Assembly: GCA_021496925.1 (NCBI GenBank) | Contig: CP053915.1 | Span: 4,677,501-4,741,500 of the forward strand | DNA from: Acidovorax sp. YS12 | GTDB lineage: Bacteria; Pseudomonadota; Gammaproteobacteria; Burkholderiales; Burkholderiaceae_C | DNA length: 64,000 nucleotides | Direction of reading: 5' to 3' | Shown: piece by piece, positions 24,568 to 33,234 of the stretch | How positions within the stretch are numbered: position 1 is the first letter of the stretch | Layout: every line of letters starts with the position of its first letter | Notes under the pieces: generated by a model | Seen by the model: the letters and a program-made list of their open reading frames with translations, nothing else | What the model was told of the DNA's origin: nothing | Databases searched by the model: none | Position numbers and translations under genes: made by a program

Positions 24568-25817
24568 CGGGGTGCTGCAACCGGTTGGCGTTGCTGCTGT
24601 GCGCCGCCATGGCCATGGTGCCGGCGGCGGGCGGCGAGCTACGCGGCAGTTGGCAAGGCTATTGGCTGGCGCGCAGCGCGGCGCAGGCCGGGCCGCTGGC
24701 CCAGGCGCATGCGCTGCTGCCCGCCATCGAGGTGGCACCGGCCTCGTCGGGCGTCACGCTGGCCCAGCTGCAGGGCAGTGCCGCCTGGGGCGGGCTGCAG
24801 TGGCATGCCGACGTGGTGGCCCAGGCCGAGCGCCCCGAAGGTGGCCCCAGCCACACCCAGGCCACGGTGATGGAAGGCTACGCCGCCGCCGCCCTGGGCG
24901 GCTGGCAGTGGAGCCTGGGGCGCAAGGTGGTCTGCTGGGACGTGGGCTACGGCTTTCGCCCCAACGACGTGGTGCAGCAGGAGGTGCGCCGACCGCTCGT
25001 GGCTGTGCCCCTGCAGGGGCGGCCGGTGCTGATGGCCGAGCGCTACACGCAGGACGCCGCCTGGAGCCTGGTGGCCGTGAATCCCACGGCCGAAGGCAGC
25101 GCTACGGGCGCCCGCGAGCCCGCGCTGGCGGCACGCTGGTACCAGCGCCTGGGTGCGTTGGATGCCTACGCCTTCACCCGCTGGGGCCGGCGCACGGGGG
25201 GCAGCCTGGGCGCCGCCTTCGCCTGGGTGGCGAGTGATGCCGTGGAGCTGCACGGCTCGCTGCGCCACATGGCGCGTTTCGATACCTGGGAAGACGCCTC
25301 GGCCGCGCCCGGCGCGCTGGCCCTTGCCAGCCCGTGGCGCGCGGCCACCGGCGGCGCCGCGCAGCAGGCGCTGCTGGGCGGCACCTGGACCAACGCGCAG
25401 CAGGTGAGCGTGCTGCTGGAAGCCTGGTACGACGGCACGGCGCCCTCGGCGGGCCAGTGGCGGCAGTGGGCGCAGCGCGGGGAGGCGCTGCAGCGCATGG
25501 CCACCGCCGGCGCCCCGCCGGCGGCCGTGGCGGGCAACCTGGCGTGGCAGGCGCAGGCGTTCAACGCCTTTGCGTCGCTGCGGCGGCAGAACCTGTTGCT
25601 GCGCGGCAGCTGGACCGCCGGGGCGTGGGAGCCCGCGCTGGACATGCTCTACCACCCCGAGGATGGCGGGCGCCTGCTCACGGCGAGCCTGGCGTGGAAA
25701 GGGGATCGCTGGCGCTGGGAGGGCGGCCTGCGCGCCAGCGCCGGGCCAGCCTCGGCCGTGCTGCGGCAGTTGCCGGTGCAGCGGCAGGGCTATGTGCAGG
25801 CCGGTTGGTCTTTCTGA
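24564..25817 (+). CDS. probable outer-membrane beta-barrel protein, last gene of the Lol-like operon
   Basis: Family not recognised. From the ATG overlapping the previous stop (24564) the protein has 417 residues with a signal peptide (CCNRLALLLCAAMAMVPAAGG). Many stretches alternate polar and hydrophobic residues (WQWSLGRKVVCWDVGYGFRP, LLTASLAWKGDRWRWEGGL). The C-terminus RQGYVQAGWSF ends in Phe with an aromatic pattern expected of a barrel's last strand, the signal for BAM-dependent insertion. With a LolA-like carrier next to it, an outer-membrane acceptor or exit pore is plausible; this is inference. Confidence 0.75.
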   Translation: MTGCCNRLALLLCAAMAMVPAAGGELRGSWQGYWLARSAAQAGPLAQAHALLPAIEVAPASSGVTLAQLQGSAAWGGLQWHADVVAQAERPEGGPSHTQATVMEGYAAAALGGWQWSLGRKVVCWDVGYGFRPNDVVQQEVRRPLVAVPLQGRPVLMAERYTQDAAWSLVAVNPTAEGSATGAREPALAARWYQRLGALDAYAFTRWGRRTGGSLGAAFAWVASDAVELHGSLRHMARFDTWEDASAAPGALALASPWRAATGGAAQQALLGGTWTNAQQVSVLLEAWYDGTAPSAGQWRQWAQRGEALQRMATAGAPPAAVAGNLAWQAQAFNAFASLRRQNLLLRGSWTAGAWEPALDMLYHPEDGGRLLTASLAWKGDRWRWEGGLRASAGPASAVLRQLPVQRQGYVQAGWSF

Positions 25818-25833
25818 CCAGGCATGCTTTTCT

Positions 25834-25896
25834 TTTGATAGCTGCTTGCGCTTGGTGGGTAAGGGTTTGAGGTCGATTTCATTGATATTCTTGAAA
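25834..25896 (+). repeat. dispersed repeat, family C, between convergent genes
   Basis: TTTTGATAGCTGCTTGCGCT, TGGTGGGTAAGGGTTTGAGG, then an AT-rich tail. It lies in the 104-base gap after the barrel gene and before the end of the receptor gene. Confidence 0.75.
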
Positions 25897-25921
25897 TGGC
25901 CTCGCCCGGGCGGCGCCGAGG

Positions 25922-28324
25922 TCAAAAACTGTATTTCGCGGAAAGGATGAGGTTCCGCGGTGCGCCATAGGTGCCGTAGTTGCTCATCACGCTGGAGTAA
26001 TACCGCTTGTCCAGGGCGTTGGTGAGGTGCAGGGACACGGCGAGATGTTTGTCGACCTCATAGCGCGCCATCAGATTGACCAGCGCCATGCTGCCTTGCG
26101 TGTAGTTGAAAAGACCGCCGCCGCTGATGGCGCTCTGCCAGCTGACCCCGCCACCCACTGTCAGCGGGTTCCACGGGCCTGCAAACCGCCGGGTGGTGAA
26201 CAGCTTGACCGTCTGCTGGGGCAGATGGCCCAGCGTGCGCTGGCCGTTCTGGTCCACCACGCGCGCGGTGGCATAGCTGGCCGAAACCTGCCAGTTCCTG
26301 GTCAGGGCGCCGTTCAGCTCGATCTCGATGCCACGTGTCCTGGTCTTTCCCAGAATCTCGTAGCGGTAGATTTCCGGATTCCAGATGGCGAGGTTGTCCA
26401 CATTCGACTGGTAGGCATTCGCGCTGGCATGGAAGCGCCCGTCCAGGAAACTGGCCTTGGTCCCGATCTCGTACCCCATGCCCTCTTCCGGATCGACCGC
26501 CGCCAGGCCGCTGTAGCGGATCGTGCGCGCCGTCTGGGGCTGGAAGATCTTGGTGTAGCTGCCGTACAGCGACCACGTGCCGTTGAGCGCATGCACCACG
26601 CCCAGGTACGGCACGAAGACCTGTTCGCTGCGCTGCGCCGCGTTCGAGCGGTCCGCCGTCCAGTGGGTCAGCCGCGTGCCCAGCAGCAGGCTGGTGGCGT
26701 CGCCCAGGCGCAGGCGGGTACTGGCGTAGACGCTCTGGAGCCGTTCCTTCGCGGTGCTCCGGCCTTCATCGGTGAAGGTGGGCGCGGCGGTGCCCGTGGT
26801 CCAGTCGTAGATGTTGGCGGCGGAGACGAAGTCGTCGTTGGACCAGTAGTCCGGGCTCTGCGACCGCAGCTGCATGAGGGAGATGCCGGCGATCAATTCG
26901 TGACTGCGCCCGAACGCCGCGTATTGCCCCGAGACATAGGCGTCCAGCGTGTTCTGCGTGGGGCGGCTTTCCCAGCGGGCCGGCGATATTTCCGCGCCGT
27001 CACCCGTCGCCGCGTCGATGCTGCCGAGGATGCTGTTGACCACACCGTCGTAGCGGTAGCGCGAATGGCCCAGCTCCACTTTCCCTACCCAGCCCGAATC
27101 GAAATAGTGCTCCACGGAAGAGAAAACGCCCGTCGAGGCATGGTCGTAGTAGTTCCAGCCGGGGGTGCCGTTGTCGGCAAGGCCGAGGGGAATGCGCTGG
27201 CCGTTGCCGAAGAAAAGGGGTCGCCCCATGATGGGCGACCGGGTGTCGCTGGCGAGGTGGCTGAAGCCCGCCGTCACCAGGGTCTTGTCGCCCACGTCGA
27301 GTTCGACGATGCCGTAGAGCGACTGGTTCGTCTGCCTGAAACGGTCCACCCACGCATGGCGGCGGCTGGTATCGGCCACCAGCCTGGCGCGGGCCGATGC
27401 GCTTTCGTTCAACGGGCCGGAGATGTCCGCCCCGGCCCCCGCGCGGTCCCAGCGGCCGAGTTCCGCCGTGACCGCCCGCTGGGGCGCAACCGTCGGCCGC
27501 TTGCGGATCAGGTTGACGGTGGCTGCCGGCGTGCCCAGCCCGTTCATGATGCCGGTGGCGCCGCGCACCAGTTCGATGCGGTCGTAGGACGTCGTGTTGT
27601 CCAGGAACGGGCTCATCGTGGACGAAGTCGGCACCCCGTCGATCTGGTAGTTCTGCAGATAGGAGCCGCGCGCATAGACGGCGGGGCCGTCCTGCCCGAA
27701 GGTGGTGTGCTGCAAGACGATGCCGGGCGCCGCTTCCAGCGCATCGGCCACCGTGGCCAGGTGCTGGTCGTACAGCCGCTGGCGGGTCAGCACCGAGATC
27801 GCCTGCGGCGTTTCCTGCGGCGTCAGGTTCAGGCGGGTGGAGCTGCTGGTGGAGGACGTGGTGTACGCGCCCGTGCCCTCCGTGGTGGACCCGGGGGCCT
27901 TGCCGGACACCGTGACTTCGGGCAGCGCCGTCCCGGCGGTGCCGTGGCCGCCTTCGCCGGGCACGGCGGCCTCTGCACCCTGCAGGGGCCTGACGGTCAG
28001 TGTCCCGTTCCCGGTCCGGGCGAGCTGCAGGCCGCTGTGGGCCAGTGCTTTCTGCGCGGCCTGCTCGGCGGTGTAGTGCCCATGAATCGCGGGCGACGAG
28101 TGGCCGTGCACCAGCGTCGAATCGATGGAGATGCGCGCGCCGCTTTCTTGCGCGATGCGGGTCAAGGTCGCGCCCAGCGCCTGCGGCGGGATGTCATAGG
28201 TGCGTGCGGCTGCAGGGACCGTGGCTGGGGCTGGAGATTGGGCGTGTGCGGCCCACGGCGCGCCCGCCAGGAGGCAGGCCGCCAGCACGGCAGGGCGCAA
28301 GCCGGAGTGAACAGGTGTTTGCAT
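25922..28324 (-). CDS. TonB-dependent siderophore receptor with STN signalling domain
   Basis: An 800-residue outer-membrane receptor for a ferric siderophore. A signal peptide (ending AAHAQ) is followed by an STN domain at ~40-120 (YDIPPQALGATLTRIAQESG), which touches FecR. The plug domain holds TPQAISVLTRQR and DALEAAPGIVLQ; then comes a 22-strand-type barrel ending LILSAKYSF with terminal Phe. The plug landmark YDRIELVRGATGIMNGLGTP is typical of ferric-siderophore receptors (FhuE/FpvA-like). Third gene after fecI and fecR, as in surface-signalling systems. Siderophore identity is unknown; no biosynthesis genes are in view, so it may use siderophores of other species. Confidence 0.94.
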   Translation of the reverse strand: MQTPVHSGLRPAVLAACLLAGAPWAAHAQSPAPATVPAAARTYDIPPQALGATLTRIAQESGARISIDSTLVHGHSSPAIHGHYTAEQAAQKALAHSGLQLARTGNGTLTVRPLQGAEAAVPGEGGHGTAGTALPEVTVSGKAPGSTTEGTGAYTTSSTSSSTRLNLTPQETPQAISVLTRQRLYDQHLATVADALEAAPGIVLQHTTFGQDGPAVYARGSYLQNYQIDGVPTSSTMSPFLDNTTSYDRIELVRGATGIMNGLGTPAATVNLIRKRPTVAPQRAVTAELGRWDRAGAGADISGPLNESASARARLVADTSRRHAWVDRFRQTNQSLYGIVELDVGDKTLVTAGFSHLASDTRSPIMGRPLFFGNGQRIPLGLADNGTPGWNYYDHASTGVFSSVEHYFDSGWVGKVELGHSRYRYDGVVNSILGSIDAATGDGAEISPARWESRPTQNTLDAYVSGQYAAFGRSHELIAGISLMQLRSQSPDYWSNDDFVSAANIYDWTTGTAAPTFTDEGRSTAKERLQSVYASTRLRLGDATSLLLGTRLTHWTADRSNAAQRSEQVFVPYLGVVHALNGTWSLYGSYTKIFQPQTARTIRYSGLAAVDPEEGMGYEIGTKASFLDGRFHASANAYQSNVDNLAIWNPEIYRYEILGKTRTRGIEIELNGALTRNWQVSASYATARVVDQNGQRTLGHLPQQTVKLFTTRRFAGPWNPLTVGGGVSWQSAISGGGLFNYTQGSMALVNLMARYEVDKHLAVSLHLTNALDKRYYSSVMSNYGTYGAPRNLILSAKYSF

Positions 28325-28424
28325 GGATGTGGTCGGTTCGTTGGCAGGCCCGGATGTGGGCCCTCACGACAAAGGACAGCCGACGACGAAAAAGTGACAC
28401 CGGCCCGGCAAAAAAAGTTGCCGC

Positions 28425-29420
28425 CTACGCCCGCTCGATGCGCACGAGCCAGCCGCCGGAGTGCACATGCACCGCCACGGGCAGCGTTTCGGCGATGCTC
28501 CGGAGCGCTTCGTCGGTGTCATCCAGCGGGTAGCTGCCATACACCTTCAAGGCCGCGGCCGCCGGGTCAATGCGCAGGAACCCGGCGCGGTAGGCGCGCA
28601 GGGCATCGATCACCTCGCCCAAAGGCCGGTCGTACACGGTCACGCGGCCGCTTTCCCAGGCGGCCGCGGCAACGGCCTCCTCGGTGGCCGGGCGCAGGCC
28701 CTGGGCCGTCAGCGACGCCGTGCCGCCAGAGGGCAGCTCCACTGGCGGCCCCTGCCGGGGCGTGATGCGCAGCGCCTGGTCCAGGGCGGCCACCAAGCTG
28801 CCTTGTGCCTGCTGCCGCACCAGCAGGCGCGCCGGACGGCCGGCATCCAGCGGCTGCACCTCGCCATGCGCGCTGACGAGGCAAAAGGGCCGCTGGCGGC
28901 CGGGCAGCACATCGGCGATGAGGGCGCCTGCGCGCAGCGTGACCTGGCGCCGCTCATGGGTGAACTGCACATCGGCCGCCGAGCGGGCATTGAGCAGCAG
29001 GGTGCTGCCATCCGCCAGCGCAAAGTGCCGGCGCTGGCCGGTTGCGGTATGCACGTCGGCGAAGGTGTGCTGCAAGGGGTCGAAGCGCTGCAGGAGCGCG
29101 GCGGTGCCGGCGCCGGCCCCGCCCAGGGCCAGCGCGCCCCTCAACACGTGCCGCCTGCGCTGGAGCCGCGTCTTTGCTTGGGCCAGCGCCTGCGCCATGG
29201 CCTGGGCCCGGTCCGGCGCGTGCGGGTGGAACGCGCGCACGGGCGCCAGAACGTCCGCCACCGGCCCGTTCAGGTGCAGCCATGCGGCACGGTGGCGTTC
29301 GTCGCGTTCCAGCCAGGCGTCGAAACGCTGCCTTTCCGCGGGGCCCGCCTCTCCGGACTGGAGCAGCACCATCCAGCGGATGGCCTCGCGCGCCGTGGCG
29401 TCCAGGGGCGGCGCGCTCAT
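28425..29420 (-). CDS. fecR: FecR-family anti-sigma/signal transducer
   Basis: 331 residues. The cytoplasmic N-terminal part (~1-85) has the FecR N-domain pattern REAIRWMVLLQSGEAGPAER and FDAWLERDERHRAAW, which binds the sigma factor. One membrane helix sits near ~90-110 (VLRGALALGGAGAGTAALL), then the periplasmic FecR domain (TATGQRRHFALADGSTLLLN, RRQVTLRAGALIADV) and a C-terminal STN-contact region. It overlaps fecI by 4 bases and controls it in response to the occupied receptor. Confidence 0.93.
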   Translation of the reverse strand: MSAPPLDATAREAIRWMVLLQSGEAGPAERQRFDAWLERDERHRAAWLHLNGPVADVLAPVRAFHPHAPDRAQAMAQALAQAKTRLQRRRHVLRGALALGGAGAGTAALLQRFDPLQHTFADVHTATGQRRHFALADGSTLLLNARSAADVQFTHERRQVTLRAGALIADVLPGRQRPFCLVSAHGEVQPLDAGRPARLLVRQQAQGSLVAALDQALRITPRQGPPVELPSGGTASLTAQGLRPATEEAVAAAAWESGRVTVYDRPLGEVIDALRAYRAGFLRIDPAAAALKVYGSYPLDDTDEALRSIAETLPVAVHVHSGGWLVRIERA

Positions 29421-29905
29421 GGGCCGGTGCGCAGATGCCAGCAGGCTTCCCAGCACCGGGCCATGTAGCGGCGCACCATGCTGGCCGAAACCCCCAGCTG
29501 CTGTGCGATCTGGGCGTAGGTGAGGCCGTCGAGCTGGCTCATCAGGAAGGCCTGGCGCGCCTTGTCGGGTTGCGCATCCAGTGCATGCGCGATGGCCTCC
29601 AGGGACTCGACCAGCAGGGCCCTTTCCTCGGGCGACGGCGAGACGGCCTGCGGCAGTGCGGCGATCGCGTCGAGATAGGCCTGCTCCAGTTCCCGGCGGT
29701 GCCAGAGGTTGATGAGCAGGCGCTTGGCCACGGTGGCAAGGTAGGCCCGTGGAGCCTCCAGGGCATCGGCCTGCGGCCGGGTGATGACCCGCAGGAAGGT
29801 CTCCGAGGCCAGGTCTTCCGCATCGGCCCGGTTGCGCAGCCGGTACGACAGCCGCTGCAGCAGCCACGGCTGGTGCTCGCTGAAGAGCTGGGCCGCCATC
29901 GCCAT
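29417..29905 (-). CDS. fecI: ECF sigma factor, FecI type
   Basis: 162 residues from the start at 29905 (MAMAAQLFSEHQPW). A longer start at 29986 is open but its ATG overlaps the Fur-like box, so it is unlikely. Sigma region 2 is EHQPWLLQRLSYRLRNRADAEDL and region 4 is LDGLTYAQIAQQLGVSASMVRRYMARC. The subgroup (FecI-like, with LASETFLRV and YLATVAKRLLINLWHRRELE) directs transcription of the downstream receptor gene. No clear ribosome site was seen at either start. Confidence 0.9.
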   Translation of the reverse strand: MAMAAQLFSEHQPWLLQRLSYRLRNRADAEDLASETFLRVITRPQADALEAPRAYLATVAKRLLINLWHRRELEQAYLDAIAALPQAVSPSPEERALLVESLEAIAHALDAQPDKARQAFLMSQLDGLTYAQIAQQLGVSASMVRRYMARCWEACWHLRTGP

Positions 29906-29970
29906 GGGCCGGGGGGCGGACGGCGGCGCGGCGGGATGAAGGAGCGGGAGGGTAGGCACGGGATTGGTAG

Positions 29971-29985
29971 TGAGAACTTTTCTCA
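29971..29985. promoter_or_regulatory. Fur-like box upstream of fecI
   Basis: TGAGAACTTTTCTCA is a perfect 6-bp dyad with a 3-base centre. On the minus strand, AATGAGAAAAGTTCTCA resembles the common Fur-box form AATGAGAATNATTCTCATT. Its position before fecI predicts repression of the whole operon by iron. Confidence 0.68.
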
Positions 29986-30020
29986 TTCCAATCCTATCAT
30001 CGGCGGGGCGCGCGAACCCC

Positions 30021-31115
30021 TCAGCGCGCGCCGTCGCGCGCCGCCGCCACCGCCTGCCCCAGCTCGATCACCGCCAGCGCGTAGTAGCTCGACCAGTTGT
30101 AGCGCGTTACCACGTAGAAGTTCTCGGTGCCCGCCACGTAGACCGGCGCGGCGGCGCCGTTCTGCAGCTCGACCAGCGCCAGCTGCCCCGGGTGCTGCGC
30201 GCCCGCGCCCAGCGGCAGCACGCCCTTGTCGGCCATGCTGGCAGGGCTGAACGTGGGCAGGATGTCGGGTGCGAGCAGCGCGTCGAGCTGCAGGCGCTGC
30301 GCGTCGAAGTCCACCGCGTAGTGCGTGGGCATGCCGGTGACCCAGCCGTGCGCCTTGAAGTAGCTGGCCACCGAGCCGATGGCGTCGGCCGGGCTGCCGA
30401 ACAGGTCGATGCGGCCGTCGCCGTCGAAGTCCACGGCCCAGCGCGCCCAGCTCGACGGCATGAACTGCGGCATGCCCATGGCGCCGGCGTAGCTGCCGCG
30501 CGGGGTGAACGGGTCCATGCCGGTGCGCTCGCACAGGCTCAGGAACTGCTCCAGCTCGCGCTGGAAGAAGGCCTGGCGCTCGGCGGCGCGCGGGTGCGCG
30601 GCGGGGAAGTCGAAGGCCAGCGTGGCCAGCGCGTCCATCACGCGAAAGCCGCCCATGTGCTGGCCGTAGATGGTTTCCACGCCGATGATGCCGACGATGA
30701 TCGCGGCCGGCACGCCGTACTCCTGCTCGGCGCGCGCCAGCGTGGCGGCGTTGTCCTGCCAGAAGCGCAGGCCGGCGCGGATGCGCACGGGCTCGACGAA
30801 GCGGCTGCGGTAGGCGTTCCAGTTCTTGGCCTGCCCCTTGGGCGGCGGCAGCATGAGCTGCGGCACGCGCGGCAGGAAGCGCGCCTGGCCGATGGCCTGG
30901 CGCACCCACTCGCGGTCCAGCCCGCGCCGCGCCGCGAGGTCGTCGGCGAAGCGCAGCGCCTCGGCGCGGCTGGCGTAGGGCGTGGTGCCCTGGGTGGCGT
31001 CGGCCTTCCTGGCTTGCCCGGCTGCCGGTTTTTTTACGGGTTTTTGGGCTGTAGCGCTTGCTGGTAAAGCGCTGGCAGCTATCGAAAGTGCAGCAAATGC
31101 GAGGAGTCGTTTCAT
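30021..31115 (-). CDS. mltB: lytic murein transglycosylase B
   Basis: Cleaves the glycan strand of peptidoglycan with 1,6-anhydro product formation. 364 residues in the SLT_2/MltB family: IIVGIIGVETIYGQHMGGFR carries the catalytic Glu, and GAMGMPQFMPSSW, AVDFDGDGRIDLF and DAIGSVASYFKAHGW are family blocks. The C-terminus has YNWSSYYALAVIELGQAV. The signal peptide h-region and cleavage site (ALSIAASALPASATAQ) are encoded by a family C repeat. No lipobox cysteine, so the enzyme is probably soluble in the periplasm. Overlaps tgpA by 4 bases. Confidence 0.93.
   Translation of the reverse strand: MKRLLAFAALSIAASALPASATAQKPVKKPAAGQARKADATQGTTPYASRAEALRFADDLAARRGLDREWVRQAIGQARFLPRVPQLMLPPPKGQAKNWNAYRSRFVEPVRIRAGLRFWQDNAATLARAEQEYGVPAAIIVGIIGVETIYGQHMGGFRVMDALATLAFDFPAAHPRAAERQAFFQRELEQFLSLCERTGMDPFTPRGSYAGAMGMPQFMPSSWARWAVDFDGDGRIDLFGSPADAIGSVASYFKAHGWVTGMPTHYAVDFDAQRLQLDALLAPDILPTFSPASMADKGVLPLGAGAQHPGQLALVELQNGAAAPVYVAGTENFYVVTRYNWSSYYALAVIELGQAVAAARDGAR
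31030..31100 (-). repeat. dispersed repeat, family C, encoding part of the MltB signal peptide
   Basis: Minus strand TTTCGATAGCTGCCAGCGCT, then ACCAGCAAGCGCTACAGCCC and AAAAACCCG. The same blocks occur in nrtB, ppiA and intergenic copies. In frame here they encode SIAASALPASATAQK, the hydrophobic core and signal-peptidase site. Confidence 0.82.
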
Positions 31116-33163
31116 GGCGGAGAGGCAGGGCGGCGCCGGGGCCAGCGCAGGCGGCGCAGTTCGCGCTGCAGCTGCGCCAGGCTGGCGTCCGCAAGGGGGG
31201 CGTAGCGGGCCTGCTCCAGCCGCAGCAGCCAGGCGCAGGCAGGGGTGCCATCGGCACCGAATTGTGCCTGCGCGCGCGCGGCCATGGCGCGCGGCGGCAG
31301 GTGCGCGGGCAGCGCGAGGCCGGCGCGTGCCAGGCGTGCGCGCGCCTGGTCCAGCAGGCGCACCCAGGGGTCGGTGCGGTGGCGTTCCCACAGGGCCCAC
31401 AGGGCGCCGCCGCCGGCGGCCAGGCACACCAGGGCGCCGAGCAGGCGCAGCAGGTCCTGCCAGTCGGGCGTGGAGACGCCCAGCGCGCGCAGCAGGTCGA
31501 GCTGGCGGCCCTGGGTGTAGTTCAGCACCCACTGGTTCCAGCCGTTGTTCACGGCCTCCCACACGGCGCGCAACTGCTGCGCCATGCCGGGGCTGATGAC
31601 GGTGCCCATGGCGCCGGCGAACAGCCCCTGCGGCGCGCGCAGGCGCTGCAGCTGGCCGACGCGGCTGGGCGCGACGGCGCCGGTGGGGTCCACGCGCACC
31701 CAGCCCTGGCCGGCAATCCAGACCTCGGCCCAGGCGTGGGCGTCGCTCTGGCGCACGGTCCAGTAGCCGTCCACGGCGTTCAGGTCGCCGCCCTGGTAGC
31801 CGGTGACGATGCGCGCCGGCACGTCCATGGCGCGCATGAGCACGGCGAAGGCCGAGGCGATGTGCTCGCAGAAGCCCTCCTTGCGCTGAAACCAGAATTC
31901 GTCCGCCGTGTGCTCGCCGTACACGCCGGGGTCGAGCGTGTAGGTGTAGCCGCCGGTGCGCAGGCGCTGCAGCGCGGCGTCCACCAGCGCGGGCGTGCCG
32001 CCCTGGGCCAGGCGCGGGTCGGCGCGCAGCTCGGCGGCCAGGGCGCGGGTGCGCGGGTTGGAGCCCGGGGGCAGGGCGGTGTAGGGCGCCAGCGCCGGGC
32101 CGCGCTCGCGCGGGCCGTAGCGGAACTGCGGGTAGCTCTCGGCGCGGTAGCGCAGCACGCTGGTGAGCGGGCGGCGCGCCACCCACTGCAGGTCGGGCGA
32201 CATGCGCGCGGTGGTGCCCTCGGGCAGTTCGGGGGCATGGCGCGCGGCGTCGAGCACCAGCAGCCAGGGGCGCTGGTGCGGCTCGAGCGTGGCCTCGTAG
32301 GCGATGGGCGTGCCCTGGGTCTCGAAGAGGGCCAGGTCGGGGGCCTGCGCACGCAGGTGGATGGTGTCGCCGGCGCGCCACTCGCGTCCGTCGAACTGGC
32401 CCAGCACCGGGCCGCGGAAGTACAGCTGGTGCTGCGCGGGTGGCGCGCCCTGCGGCGTCAGGAAGCGCACGCGCAGCGCCACGCTGTCGTCGAGCGCGAG
32501 CTGGGCGATGTTGCCGACGCGCATGTCGTCCGACAGGCCGGTGCGGCCGCTTTGCAGGTCGCTGGGCAGGCCCCACAGCGGCGCCATGCGCGGGAACAGC
32601 ACGAACAGCGCGGCCATGATGGGCGCGCCCAGCAGCGCCATGCGCCCGGCCATGCGCAGCGACTGCGCCAGGGGCGGGCGCCCCACGGGCATGTGGGCAT
32701 TCACCAGCGCGGCCAGCAGCCCCAGCAGCGCCAGCAGCATGGCGGCGGCCACGGGCAGGGCCTGCGAGAAGAAGAAGTTGGACAGCAGCGTGAAGAAGCC
32801 CAGGAAGAACACCACCATGGCGTCGCGCCGCCCGTGCAGCTCCAGCGTCTTCAGGCCCAGCAGCATCACGATCAGCGTCACCCCGGCGTCGCGGCCCAGG
32901 ATGGTGCGGTGCGTGAGCAGCGTGGCGCCCAGGGCCAGCGCGAGCAGCACGCCGATCACCCAGCGCCCCGGCAGCGGGCGCCCGCGCCAGGCCAGTTGCC
33001 CGCGCCAGGCCAGCAGCGCCAGGCAGGTGGCCGTGGCCCAGGGGGGCAGGTGGCCCGCCAGCGGCAGCACGATCCAGGCGATCACGCCCAGCAGGAACAG
33101 CGTGTCGCGCGTGTCGCGCGGCATGCTGGCCAGGGTGGCGGCGAGGCGGGAAGAAGGTTTCAT
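31112..33163 (-). CDS. tgpA: TgpA-type membrane transglutaminase (DUF3488 + transglutaminase core)
   Basis: 683 residues. The N-terminal ~200 hold about six membrane helices (DUF3488). The periplasmic transglutaminase core carries the Cys-His-Asp triad: Cys in KEGFCEHIASAFAVLMRAM, His in SDAHAWAEVW and Asp in WVRVDPTGAV. One more membrane helix follows (LLRLLGALVCLAAGGGALWAL), then a DUF4129-like cytoplasmic tail. In Pseudomonas TgpA is essential and partners with MoxR and DUF58 proteins; both are encoded just upstream. Substrate unknown. Confidence 0.93.
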   Translation of the reverse strand: MKPSSRLAATLASMPRDTRDTLFLLGVIAWIVLPLAGHLPPWATATCLALLAWRGQLAWRGRPLPGRWVIGVLLALALGATLLTHRTILGRDAGVTLIVMLLGLKTLELHGRRDAMVVFFLGFFTLLSNFFFSQALPVAAAMLLALLGLLAALVNAHMPVGRPPLAQSLRMAGRMALLGAPIMAALFVLFPRMAPLWGLPSDLQSGRTGLSDDMRVGNIAQLALDDSVALRVRFLTPQGAPPAQHQLYFRGPVLGQFDGREWRAGDTIHLRAQAPDLALFETQGTPIAYEATLEPHQRPWLLVLDAARHAPELPEGTTARMSPDLQWVARRPLTSVLRYRAESYPQFRYGPRERGPALAPYTALPPGSNPRTRALAAELRADPRLAQGGTPALVDAALQRLRTGGYTYTLDPGVYGEHTADEFWFQRKEGFCEHIASAFAVLMRAMDVPARIVTGYQGGDLNAVDGYWTVRQSDAHAWAEVWIAGQGWVRVDPTGAVAPSRVGQLQRLRAPQGLFAGAMGTVISPGMAQQLRAVWEAVNNGWNQWVLNYTQGRQLDLLRALGVSTPDWQDLLRLLGALVCLAAGGGALWALWERHRTDPWVRLLDQARARLARAGLALPAHLPPRAMAARAQAQFGADGTPACAWLLRLEQARYAPLADASLAQLQRELRRLRWPRRRPASPP

Positions 33164-33165
33164 GT

Positions 33166-33234
33166 GCTACCGAAAAGTGAGCTGCTGGCGCTTTATGGGC
33201 GGGCGTTTGAGGCCGAAATGATTAAAAAATTCAT
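33166..33234 (-). repeat. dispersed repeat, family C, between DUF58 and tgpA genes
   Basis: Plus strand GAAAAGTGAGCTGCTGGCGC, TTTATGGGCGGGCGTTTGAG, GCCGAAATGATTAAAAAATT. It fills the 71-base gap and would be transcribed within the operon. Confidence 0.75.

Noticed and set aside
29417..29986. Longer 189-residue form of FecI starting at 29986
   Set aside because: The ATG lies inside the Fur-like box and the extra residues are Pro/Ala-rich, with no similarity to sigma region 2.
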